64,000 nucleotides of DNA, taken from positions 124,001 through 188,000 of the forward strand of contig NW_024881595.1 in the NCBI RefSeq assembly GCF_019059575.1. Direction: 5' to 3'. Positions 32,413-44,800 of the stretch are shown piece after piece (within the stretch, counting starts at the first letter, position 1; each line of letters begins with the position of its first letter). The position numbers were made by a program, and so were the translations under genes. The DNA is from Amphibalanus amphitrite (lineage: Eukaryota; Arthropoda; Thecostraca; Balanomorpha; Balanidae). The notes under the pieces were generated by a model. It did not search any database. It saw only the letters and a list, made by a program, of their open reading frames with translations, and was not told where the DNA came from.

Positions 32413-32675
32413 AGAGAGGGCGGCTCGGATCCCCGGCTCCGCAGCCTTGTGGACGGATAATCGCGATTACGAATCTCGTGAAACACAATCAGCATCGCGT
32501 GCCTCAAGATCACGACCTCGTGATCCGAAATAGGATCGGCCTGACCTCGAAACGGATCATAGTGGTCCCAGGTCAACAGTACGGACCATCAGCTCCACAA
32601 ACTGATCCCGTCTGGCTCACGAATCCCCCACGCGAGCTCACTCTCCCGTCAGTCCCCCGCGATGCAGTCTCCGCC

Positions 32676-32853
32676 CTAGCTCTGATGCTGTTTATACTCG
32701 GGACCCGGCGGTGGGTAGTCGACCGACTCGAGCTGACGCTGCTTCTTACGGTCGTTCCAGCGCAGGCACTCGTCCAGGGAGTCGAACCAGTCGGTGATCT
32801 GGTCGGACGAACAGATAGAGGGCACCGGGAACACGGACGTCGTCACCCGCAGA
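32676..32853 (-). CDS. NADK: NADK last coding exon
   Basis: The acceptor CACCCCTCAG precedes 32853. One base completes Ser, then 58 codons run to TAG at 32676-32678. It encodes [20 protein letters not shown] and [20 protein letters not shown], matching the human C-terminus (PLPSICVRDPVSDWFESL, then CLHWNVRKKQ). The tail [15 protein letters not shown] replaces the human polyglutamate end. Confidence 0.96.
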
Positions 32854-35800
32854 CTGAGGGGTGAAATAGAGACTGTCAGGGCATGGGAGGGGTTGAGTGT
32901 GGGTCGTAAGGGCGCTCAGCGGTCATTGTTACGGTTAAAAACAAGTGTAGTTCGAATCGGCGTATGCTAGTGTCTGTTGATACCATCATTACTATATATT
33001 ATATTATGCCATATTGGCAAAAAAGCTGGATCTGCATCTTGTACGTATCCAAAGATTGTTCAGTTATACTACTGAAACACAAAACATGCAAAAGCAAATA
33101 ACTACAAACAACATCAGGCTACATTGAACCAGCATGCAGTTATGAGATAAGCAAACGTGAAACCAAAACACAGTTGCAGCCTCTTTATTTGTAAAGAGAC
33201 AAAATACAAACTTGTGCTAAGTGCAATGACAAGTGCTATAAATAAGCAGACACAAACAAAGCGTGGCATTAAAAGTGCTGATCTACCACAGGAGTCAGAA
33301 AAGGTATGTCGAGACGTTCGAAAGATCACTCAGAAGATATTCATCTAGGATTATTGAGAAATATGAAGACTCTGTTTGATGTGCCTCAGGCCTCTCACAC
33401 CCATAAAAGACAAAAAAGTTGATATCGTTATTTTCTGAGGGTGCCTAAGTGTTGAAAAGATAAGTATCAAATAAAGAACTGTTTGCAGAAAGCCGAAGAG
33501 TGCTGGTGCCTTTTATGAAATCATGACGGAAGTTTAGTGCAGCCGAAGAAACTTGTGTGCGAAGCAGCCACCACCTCAACCAGTTTTGTTCAGCCCAAGA
33601 AAGGGATGTGGGGGCAATGAAGAGTAATTTTTGGGGGAAGCTACCGACCTATCGCCTTTTCTGAGCTCCTGATGGTGCATGCCGTCGAACGAAGCCCAGG
33701 CCGTGTTGCGCGCGTCAGGGTTCAGGCAGATCTGCGGCACACAGCGAACAGTCAGCGGTCAGATGTCAGCGGTCAGCGCGACTGGCAGCGGTCAGCGCTA
33801 TTCACAGCCGGGGTCAAGGTGCGTGCTATTCACAGCAGCTCGGGTGATCATGGGTCACACCTGTCTCCCTTCAGCAGCTCCTCACTGCGGCGACCGTCGA
33901 AGGACACCCAGGCAGTGTTACGACTCTCCTGGCTGACCATTATCTGACCGAGGTCAGCCGGCGGGTCAGGTCAGGGTATGGAGAGATCATATGTGGGAAG
34001 CTCGAGACACTTAGGTATGTTTTTGATGGGCACAAAGTTATCAAATGATTCAACCAAATCCAAATCAAAGTTAGATCAAACGGACAGCTCATGCCAATGC
34101 GGAAATATCTCGTCTTCATTCAGACATCAACTCTGTCTTTTGCTTTAATAACAGCCATGAAAAGCATAGAACATTCCAAATGGACCGTATCCCTATGTGA
34201 ATATTGTCACATTACACAACTCAATAAATTGGTTGGTTCAATTAAGTTTGCGGACGCCATCAGCTGAGAGAAGTTCTCAGTTATTCCCGCTCTGTATCGC
34301 GTATCCACTATCCATTCAGTCGGAAACGTTTTCATTGGATATTTCGGTCAATCCTATATGCCTATTCAACACAAATACAACTCAGGGTATATAGAACAAC
34401 ATGCAACTCCCTCCAATCACTTGACACCCTCCCCCTTCCACACTCCGTACCCCTCCCCCATACTGACCTTGAGCTCGACGCCGGCGGGCACGACGATCGG
34501 TCGGAAAGAGAGCGAGTGCGGACAGATGGGCGTCACCATGATGGCCGGCACGCTCGGGTGGATCATACTGGCACCGGCGGCCACCGCATACGCCGTGCTA
34601 CCCGTGGGCGTACTGACGATCAGACCTGGCAGAAGAGGGGATATGTCAGCCGTCAAAGTGCTGATATCCTGATGGGCGTTGATGAGTGGGTGTTGGCGCC
34701 TCCCCCGGGCGCACACCCCTGACGCCGCCCCTGGCGGCTATGCCCCGGGGCGACATACTCGGACGGGCGAGAACGGAAGTCGCCTGGAAGTCGCAACTAC
34801 TAAGCAGCCGCCATGAGTGCGAACATTTGAGTGCGCGCGATTGAATAAACGCGAGTGCGATTGTGACTGGCGTGATCGTGAACTGTGGATAAGATAAGTG
34901 AGATCAATACTTGTTTATAAGATGATATTATCAACGCTACCAAGAATAGCTCGGATTGAAAAACGAACAAGTGGATTATGAGCGCCGGCCATATGACAAG
35001 GTGGCCAACGGACAGTCGCGAATCTGATTAATGTAATCTCAGACTGTTGGATCTGGTTGAGATATGTCTGGGCCAGCATACCGGTGAGTGTTTTCATTTG
35101 TTCTTGGGTTTGTCCCTTCGTCTTTGTCATGCTTTCACTTTGTGCTCAGACGTTGGGTAATTTGAACAAAGGCATAATCTTGGGCTTTAGCTGATGCGGT
35201 TTCTTTTGTGAGATGATTGTCTAGACTGTCTAGGGTTGTCATGAAAAGTAATCAAATAGTTCATCGCATGAGCTAGACCTAAATTAAAATGAAAGTGAAT
35301 CATAAGATAAATGCATCTTGATTTGCTCTCTACAGGTTCAAGGGCGGACTGGTCCGCTCATATGCTTTTTACGCCATGAGCCTAGATGTGCAGCGGAAGC
35401 AATCATCGCGCATCGCTTCGGACACTTTCAGGAAGTTATGAGTAGTCCTCATCTTTCTTACAATTTGGTCCGGGCTATTGGATCCCCACATGCATTTGGG
35501 ACGCTGGTGACTGCACGTTCAACGTCTCGATTACATGAATTCCATTCAATTGATGAAGCGTGAAGACGGCGCCGCCATAGAGATCTTATATACATAGAGA
35601 TGACACGCCTATGTTAAAGCACTTGATTTCGTGGCGATTCAGTGGGTCTTTTTAAGCAAGTTTTCTGGGGTGCCATGGCCCGTGACTTGCATTTTGTAAG
35701 GATTCGGTCAAGGAGATTGTGTTCACATCCGTTTATTTTTAAGTACAGTTTTTCTTTTTTGTTATGCGTTATTATATAAGTGCGTTATTATTGAAATGAT

Positions 35801-38800
35801 ATTAGGCATGTTTTAACCTTATGCTCGTATCAGGTACTGCATGTATCATTAACCCTCGCCGTCCGACGGGGGGGGGGGGCGGGTGCCGCCTCCCTATAGG
35901 GTTTTTCACGATAGCTCCGAACACGCAGGCGATAGAGAGCTGAAACTTGGCATAGCTGACCTTTGATCCAAGTCGCATCTTGTGACACCAACCGCATTTT
36001 CAGGTCAGGTCAGGTCACTGACCTGTGACGTCATATGTGAACCTCTGCACAGTCCTCAGATGTCGCAACTTCGCAACGCCGTCAGTACCAGAGGAACTTT
36101 CACAGGGAGATGAAACTTAACAGGATGTTGTATCATCCAGAGGTCTCACAACTCGTACATATGTCTCGGATTTTCCCTAAAAATCACATGAGGTCAGGTC
36201 GGCCACGTGACCTCACCATTAGGTATACGTCAATGGGGAAAAATGAAAACTGCTATGTTAGCGCCGAGAACTATCTCAAACTGTCTCCAGCTCATGGAGT
36301 CGTGATTTCTTGCACGCCTTGCAAGGTCCGATGCTTCATTTTTGCATTGTTGACATTGCGTGGCGTCATTTATGGTCACTTGGGTCATTGATTAAAGAAA
36401 GGGCGGCTTTGAGGCTCATGATTACATATATAACTGCAATGAAAACCGTAAGACGGTTTGACAAAAGTCAGTTTGTCAGTTTGCCCAGCATGTCTTATTT
36501 TCTTGGCCCTATTTTTAACATAATTATTAGCATGAGGCTTACGGTTTTCATTGCAGTTATATACTTGGGTCATTAGAGTTTTTCATCAATAACTCCCCAT
36601 CAAATTGAGTTAGCGAGTCGGGAAAGCCACCAATAAACTCAGGAAGACCTGCCGATTCGAGTAATATGTAACATGACCTCTGTTAACCAGCTTCGTGATC
36701 TGGGGGATCTGACCTGCCCTTGACCCGAGGTCAACACCTCAAGTTGACCTCACCCGGACAAAAAGTATACCATTCGACGCGCCTGAGCGAGGCGAACACG
36801 ATGATGCCAAAATCGCGGCTCTCCGACCGTTTTTTTTTGCGAAGTTATGAAAAACTGAACCCTGGTCCTTGGTCACTTGACCTGACCTCATGAGACCTTA
36901 AAATCGGGTACCAGTACTTGCGTCTTGTAACGGCGCACACGTTTGTTTTTTCCGCGACGCTCTAGCTTCATCAGGGGCGAAACGGCGAGGGAAATCGTAC
37001 CAACCCCCCCCCCCCGGCCGGCGCGTATGTAAAAAACCAATAGGTCCGGCGAGGGTTAATGTGTCATTGAATGGGAACATGCAACATATGTATATTTGAG
37101 CTTGCACCGTGCTCAGAAAGGTTCAGAACAGCCGTTTTCACGACGGTTGACCGAAAGCGCCAAACTTGACCAAATCTCAAGGAACCTACCCTGAAAATTT
37201 CATGAACCTGACCCAAATGACCTTAGACCTGTAACCTTTTTTTGGGGGAGACCATGTCAGGGGGGCCATAAAACATGCATCGCACAACCCTAGTAAATAC
37301 TAAAGTTGGTTCATGTGCTGACCCTTGGTGACCTGACCTGTGACCTGACATGGTATTATCAGTGACCTCTAATAGCAACATATATACTAGGCAACGTACG
37401 CCCTATTTTTAACGTACGCGAAACATGTTATCTTTGACCTGACCTGTGACGTCATCGGTGACCCCGAGGTCAATGAAATTGGAGTTTCATCGACAAATTT
37501 GACAGGGCTATCAAACATCGTTTGAATGTTACGGATCCGTCCAGTAGTTTCGGAGATACGGGAGGGGGCAAAAAATGCCCCCCCCCCCACCGCGCGGAAG
37601 GTGGCCGGGAGGTCCACCGCCTGCCGGGTTGATGAGAGCCTGAATGTGAGAGAATGCTTTTAGGCGAGCTTTTAAGGAATTCAATAAAAACACAAAATGA
37701 AATCATGCTACAAATTTCATTGCTTACCTACCTCAGGAATGAAATCAGCCAGGAAAGAACAGCAATATTTTTAACCAGTAAAACGCCTTTTGGGGCGACC
37801 AACGGAGCGAGCGAGAGGGTGGGCCTTGGACAAGCGAATTTGCAAGGGACACCTCCAACTAACTTGTGCACTGCACCCTACTAACCGGTCCCTAGCGATG
37901 TGCCAAATTTGAGCGCAATCGGCCTAGCCGTTCTCGAGATCTGGAAGCGGCACCCTGCACGTGCGCACGTGCAAAATGGGTCACAAGTGACTTTTGCACG
38001 GCACCCTACTAACTGGTCCCTAACCATGTACCAAATTTCAGCACAATCGGTTCAGCCGTTCTCGAGATCTGGAATCGACCCCTGCACGTGCGCACGTGCA
38101 GCAGCACCCCAACTGTGGCACATGGATATGCATTGCCTAGTGGGTGCCTACCTACCTAGTACCTACACACCAACTTTCAGCGCAATCGGCCAAGTAGTTA
38201 CCAAGATATTGCAACAATTGCAAAACTGACACCTCTTCGTTTTGCACGTGGCACGTGCATAAGCGGTCACCCACATGCATCGAGAATAGTCCAATACTTG
38301 GTAGAAGGAATGAAGCTACTCTAGAAAAATCATCGAATGTGAATCGGTCAAGTGGTTGCTGAGATATAAGCCTCGCAAAAGCGTAACCACGGCCGGCCGG
38401 CCGCTCATACTCAGAAATTTCCGTTAATCTACGAAAGACTACGCTTGCTTCGCTCGCTACGTAATAATTTCTTCAGACTAACAATGCCTCAGCCATATTG
38501 GCACGCTACTGGCTGAAAATAAGTTGCTTAAAAAGACCCACTGAATCGCCACGATTTTAAGTGCATGTCATCTCTATGTATATAAGATCTCTATGGGCGC
38601 CGCGCCCAAGTTTTCTGTAATATTCCGGGCCGATAATTTAGTAGGTATGCCGCAGCGGGCAATGACGACACAGACACGTTTCCCTTACTCTGACGGAGTT
38701 GTATAGGCTTGGATCTGACGTGACTCTTTGTTGCTAGTTGCCAGCTGGTTTATAATCGCCTGTGCATAGCAACAAGTATTCCACTAGTTTTCAGCCTCCC

Positions 38801-41800
38801 ATCTTTCTTCAGCCGCTGCGTCACGTGAACAGACCAAGGATTATTCTTGTCCGGCAGGTAGCAAGTCCGGCATTATGCAAACTCAAGAACCCATGTACGG
38901 CATAGGTAATAGGTATTGCCGGTATATACATTGCCGTGTTTCTTCGACATGCATGTTATCATCACTGCAAAACCACAAAAATAAGAATGCCTACTTACAA
39001 GCATAACACATTGGAGTCGTGGAATTTCGCCTTAGTCCTTATTTTTATTTAGTCTCGTATTATATCCTTACCGTCGCCCTGAACGGAGGTGATTTTCTTT
39101 CCGTCCAGGTAGAGGTCGATGTTGCTGAGGTACGGCGACGGACCGCGGTCCACCACAACCTCGTTCAGCACCAGTAGGTTGATGGGAGGCTCCGAGCGTG
39201 TGTCCGAGTCCTTCCGTAGGATGATACAGCGCAGTCGGGAGCGCAGCGTCAGAGCCGCGTGACCTGGGGAGGTCAGAGGTCAGGGTGGTCAGTAATTATT
39301 TTTGCCATAATTATGTGACACCTCAAAGCTGCTCATTTTGTAGAAAGTTCAGAGGCGGAGCTTCCTACAGTTGGTGGGGCGACTGCCCCACCATCTTGCC
39401 ATGTTGCCCCACCAATAAGCGTTGTGCCCCACCAACTTAAGCTAGCATTGTGTTTCTAAGGTAAGATATAATAACAATGTAAATGATTATCTTTGTAATT
39501 GGCTCGCTGAAATTGAAAGTGGACCACTACTTCTTTTTTTCTTGCGGGAGACTTACCCTCAAGAACGGAGTCGACTTGCTCCTGGAAGTTGTCAAACTTG
39601 AACGGAGTGAGGAATCCCAGAGATCCGAGATGGAAAGCCATCACAGGTGGTACAGATTGCTGAAAAAAGACGGTATATTGTTGACTGAGTAAGAACGATA
39701 AAATGATATGTGGCGGATTGCTTGGATTGACAAGAGGCGACATTGCTGACATACGACCTTAGCATACAATCTTATTGAAGCTTTGCAGCGGTATGAGAAC
39801 AGTCATAGATAACATGAATCATGGAAAACATGATTCATGTAATCTATGGTAGTTTTTTTTTTTCAATCCCAGCAGCTTTCTCGGCCCATAATACCTGGAA
39901 CAGTGAGCTGGCATAGAGCAGTGTGCCGTCCCCGCCCAAACAGATGATGAAGTCGATCTTGTCCGTAAGGTCATCCTGTCCGTCCCTGAACGTCTGAACC
40001 TTCTGGTGGCTGGTGGCCGCCCACTGAGGGTTGTTCTTGAGCAGCGGGTCGTCTACCGTCGAGTTCTCCACGAACACAATCATTTTCTTCTCCTGTGTGT
40101 AAAAAAGACCAGTCATTACACAGCTGACCAAGAGTTGGGTTCATGTTTGCAAGAAACCGGTCGACCCATGAAGGCTAAGTTTCGTTATTTGTCATTTTTC
40201 AACCTTCATTACGCAAGCAGCACTTAAACCTTATCTTACTAATCCAAAACCAGTTTGTAATCACCACTATCATTCTGACGTCAATTTGGCATGGTCCTAA
40301 TTCGTGATTGTTTGACACAGCCGACTCCGTCTGCCACGGTACATACGACGGTGCTCCTTTTCGCCACTCACGTCAGCTAGCCAGTTGACTAGCTGCATGA
40401 AGGGCGGCAGAACGGTGGGGTCGCGGACCTTCTTGATGACCAGCACGGCCATGGGCGCCTTGTACCAGGTCAGACGCTGGCTGGCAGGGTCCTGGATTGT
40501 CCTGTGGGAAACAAAAACAAGGGGAAACGGTCAGCAAATGGATACATCTTGGGCGGGAGTTCCAATTCGGTTGAACCTTAAAATATGTTGAAAGGGCAAT
40601 ATGCGAGCTACCGCAATTCTATCTCGGCGCGCAGCAAGGCGATGTGCAGCTGATTGCTGTAAGCAGGATTGTTACCTCTGCCAAAGTAGATTTTATCGTT
40701 AAGCTTATCTTGCTTTTGCTTTATTTGATAGTTAATACAGTAATCGTGATTTTGTCGTGCAATCCCACGACTGTTACATAATGATCCTGCTTTTATACAC
40801 TCCGATGCCCAAATGATTATCCCAATTCTTGAGAATCCGGCATCGTAATGGACATCGATGTCTAACTTTAATGTCGGTAGACGAATTCCGATACGCTCCC
40901 GGCACCGATATCGGACTATATACGGGAAGGCGAGTGAGTGGGAGGGCCTGATATCGATACCGGGTTTATTTAGATTGACGGGCGACTACTATTAGATCAC
41001 GCACAAGGAAGTCAATAATCGTATCTTGCCCACCCGGAGATTGGAGACGATCCTTATTTAGTCTTCGGAGAAGCTTAAATAGTTACACACGTGCTACGAG
41101 GAGACGAAAATAACTTTCAGCGTTACATTCGCCAATAATCATGCATATGATATTTTATTAACCAGTATAGCGCCTTTTGGGGCGACTAACGGAGCGAGCG
41201 AGGGGGTGAGTCTTGCACGTGCGAAATTTCGAGGGGGTACCTCCAACTGACTTGTGCACGGCACCCTACTGACCGGTTTCTAGCGATGTGCCAAATTTGA
41301 GCACAATCGGCCCAGCCGTTCTCGAGATCTGGGAGCGGCACCCTGCACGTGCGCACGTGCAAAATGGGTCCCAACTGACTTGTGCACGGCACCCTACTAA
41401 CTGGTCCCTAACCGTGTACCAAATTTGAGCGCTATTGGTCCAGCCGTTCTCGAGATCTGGAAACGACCCCTGCACGTGCGCACGTGCAGCAGCACCCTAA
41501 CTCTGGCACATGGATATGCAGTGCCTAGTGGATGCCTACCTACATGCCAACTTTCAGCGTAATCGGCCAAGTAGTTACCGAGATATTGCAACAATTACAA
41601 AGCTGACACCTCTTCGTTTTGCACGTGGCACGTGCATAAGGGGTCACCCACATGCATCGGGAACAGTCCAATACTTTGTAGAAGGAATGAAGCTACCCTA
41701 CAAAAATTACCGCGTGTAAATCGGTCAAGTGGTTGCTGAGATATAAGCCTCGCAAAAGCGTCCGCACGGCCGGCCGGCCAACCGCTCATACTCAGAAATT

Positions 41801-44800
41801 TCTGTTAATCTAAGGAAAGACTACGCTCGCTTCGCTCGCTCCGTAATCATTTTTGCTTGCATTCATTCATCGTTCCTCACAGTGATGAAACTTACGGAAC
41901 TGTGCAATGAATAATGGTTCTGTTGTGAGTTTCACGCACGCACGTTTTGCAATGAAAATCACAAGGTGCTCGCATCAACTTTCTTAACCCGCGCCCTGGT
42001 GGGGTCTGTTTATAACGCGACCTGGGGGGGGGCTGGGGGGGGGCTATTTTTTGCCCCCCCTCGTGGGGGGGGGGCTATTTTTTGCCCCCCCTCGTATCTC
42101 CGAAACTACTGGACGGATCCAAAAAATTCAAACGGCGTTCGAAAGGCCTGTCAAATTTGTCGAGGGAAACCAAATTTTATTGACCTCGGGGTCACCGATG
42201 ACGTCACAGGTCAGGTCAAAGATGAAATGTTTCACCGTTCACGGGTCTTCTAGGGAGTGCGGCAGTGCGCTATAACACCGAGGAAAACGCATTTTGTCGG
42301 GAATCAGCGATAGGGCGTCAGTTGCCTAGTAGATATGTTGCTGTTAGAGGTCACTGGTCATACCAGGTCAGGTCACAGGTCAGGTCACCAAAGGTCACCA
42401 AGGGTCACCACATGAACCCAACTTTACTAAGGTTATGCGATGCATGTTTTATGGCCAGTTTTTCATTTCCAACTCAATGGTGTTGGTTATAAGACCATCA
42501 GGTACGGTTTAGGTCACTTTCTGGTGGAGGTCAGGTCAAGGTCAGGTCAAAAAAGGTCAAATTTCAAAGTTGATATTTTTGCATAAAATGGGTATTGATT
42601 CGATGCAGCTCATCACGGGGAGTCTAATGGTGGTCTTTGTTTTGCGCTACGAGGTCTAGAATTGCTGAAAATTGAGTTTGAAAATTTGACGTCATCAATT
42701 TTGAACAGTTTTTTCGCTATAACTTAGCCAAAAAAAGAGGTATCGATCTCAAATTTGGTATGTAGATAGTAGACGGTAAGGACTACCACATATATTCCGG
42801 TTTTTTCGAAATTCAAAAAACTTTTTGGATTTTTTTGGCTATTATATTCAAAAAATCTATTTTTTGATTTTTGGGGGTCAAAATCCAAAAATTTCAAAAA
42901 TCCGAGATAGCAGTTTTGTAGCCCTGTCCATTCTACAGCTTTTATGTTTGTATCATTTTTCTGTATTCACAAAGCTATAGGCCTGACAGCTCTTCCCGCG
43001 AAACCCTTTTTTGGGTCGAAAACGGCAGAACATGACGTCACTCTGACGTCATTTCCGGCCAACCTATCATAGCCTTTGGAAAGATTTTTGGTCACAATGT
43101 GTAAAATTGATGTCCGGGAGGGTACTGAAAGTTTGGTGACGATCGGCGCAGTGGTTCTGGAGATATATCGAAAAGTCTGGAGGGGGGGGGGGCAAAAAAT
43201 AGCCCCCCCACCAGGTCGCGGGTTAACCACTGTGTTGCAGACAGTACAACAGCACAGTTTATAAGCAAACAGCTGTGGTGCAACGAAATTCCAAATTATT
43301 CAGATACATGCGACACATTGTGATGTTTCAAGTAAAAAAGAAAAAGGAAAAGAAATCAGGCAAGGAATGCGTTTAAATATATTTGCGAGAAAGATTAATG
43401 GATGTTGTTTGATAGTTTCATACTGTGATAGAAGGTGCTCAACAGGGGATATCCTTGCTCCGCTTAATCATTTATGATACAAATTGGCTATCTTGTTTTG
43501 CATTCTTTCGTCGCTTAAATTTTCCGTTTGTTTCTTAGCGACTGAGATGATCATCAAAGAAGGCTGAAAATAAGTGTAAACGTATAATGCCGGTGAAGTA
43601 ACGCATCTAAACAAAAATCATCAAATTTTTCACTCCCAAAGTCATCCATCCATCCGTCCACCGAAAGTACAACCGATCGCCACGTTGCTGTGCGGTGCGG
43701 TGCAGTGCAGGTCACCACCACAGACGGCTGGAGGTTGGTACTCAGCTGTTCCTCTGGAGGCAGCCAGGGCAGCTGGAGACGTCCCTCTGCCGCGGGTCCC
43801 GTTACCGCTCTGTAGCTGCGGGTCTCCGCTGAGTCGCTGTCCCTCTCCACTGAGCCGCCGCTGTCCCTCGCCACTGAGCCGCTTTCCCTCGCCACCGCGC
43901 CGCTGTCCCTCTCTGAGCCGCCGTTGTCCCTTGCCACTGAGCCGCCGCTGTCCCTTGCCACTGAGCCGCTGTCCCTCTCTGAGCCGCTGTCCCTCGCCAC
44001 TGAGCCGCTGTCCTTCGCCACTGAGCCGCTGTCCCTCGCCACTGAGCCGCCGTCCCTCTCTGAGCCGCTGTCCCCTTCCCGTCTGCCAGCGGGGATGCTC
44101 AGCAGTGCCGGCCGCGGCGGCTCCGTCAGCTCATGGGAGACGAACCCGTTCGAGACTCCCTCGGCCGGCCTAGTGTTGACGGGTTGAGGAGTGGGGTGGA
44201 CGCTGGCACTCCTCCGCCTCCCCCTGCTGAATACTGACAGCAGACGTGGCAGGCGGACACAGGCACAAAACGAGCCACATCCTGTGGTTGGCGCCTCCTT
44301 GTCCGCGTCATCCTTCGGACCAGAGACTAGGCGTTCGGTTGGCGCTGATGGAGGCTTCTGGTGACCGTTGAGGGTCGTCAGCCCGTTCGTGCTCGCATTC
44401 GGGGTGGGACCACCACCGATGATGAATCGTTGAGCTCCGATCGGAGGAAGACGAAGATCTCTGGGATCAGACCAGAATTGCTCCCCGGAAGCTGAGGAGC
44501 TCTCAGACCCTGCTGGAAAGATCGGAGAACTTTCAGGCCCTGCTGGAAAGATGGGGGAACTTTCAGGCCCTGCTGGAAAGATTGGGATAACCTCAGATTT
44601 TGCTGTACCTAGAGGGCTAGAGGTCGAAACACTCAAACGCTTCTAAGTGTCTCAATTATATTTGGACGATCCCACGGAAAATCTCGAACTGTCGTAAGGT
44701 TTGTCCTAGAGATTGGGACACTCATACATCCAGGTCATGCATCACCCCGACTCGAGCAGTGCTGGATAGATTGTAAAAAGAAAACAGTTGTTATACAACC

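Larger units (their letters stand above)
35568..38601. mobile_element. Possible larger inverted-repeat element (arms 35568-35659 and 38524-38601)
   Basis: The left arm reads GGCGCC, then CATAGAGATCTTATATACAT, and ends GTGGCGATTCAGTGGGTCTT; the right arm is its reverse complement over about 80-90 bases. The arms could be the ends of one DNA transposon of about 3 kb or two copies of one short repeat in opposite orientation. No coding frame lies between them, only other repeats. Confidence 0.5.
34626..39071 (-). other. NADK: Large NADK intron with nested transposons
   Basis: Holds an inverted-repeat pair (35568-35659 / 38524-38601) that encloses a TTAA-family copy (35853), a degraded TTAA-family fragment (about 37150-37632) and a C-type repeat (37771). 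34626-35560 and 38610-39071 show nothing recognised. Confidence 0.75.

Noticed and set aside
43685-44187. Plus-strand Leu/Ser/Pro-rich frames
   Set aside because: Read-through of the 21-bp minisatellite; no motif or splice sites.
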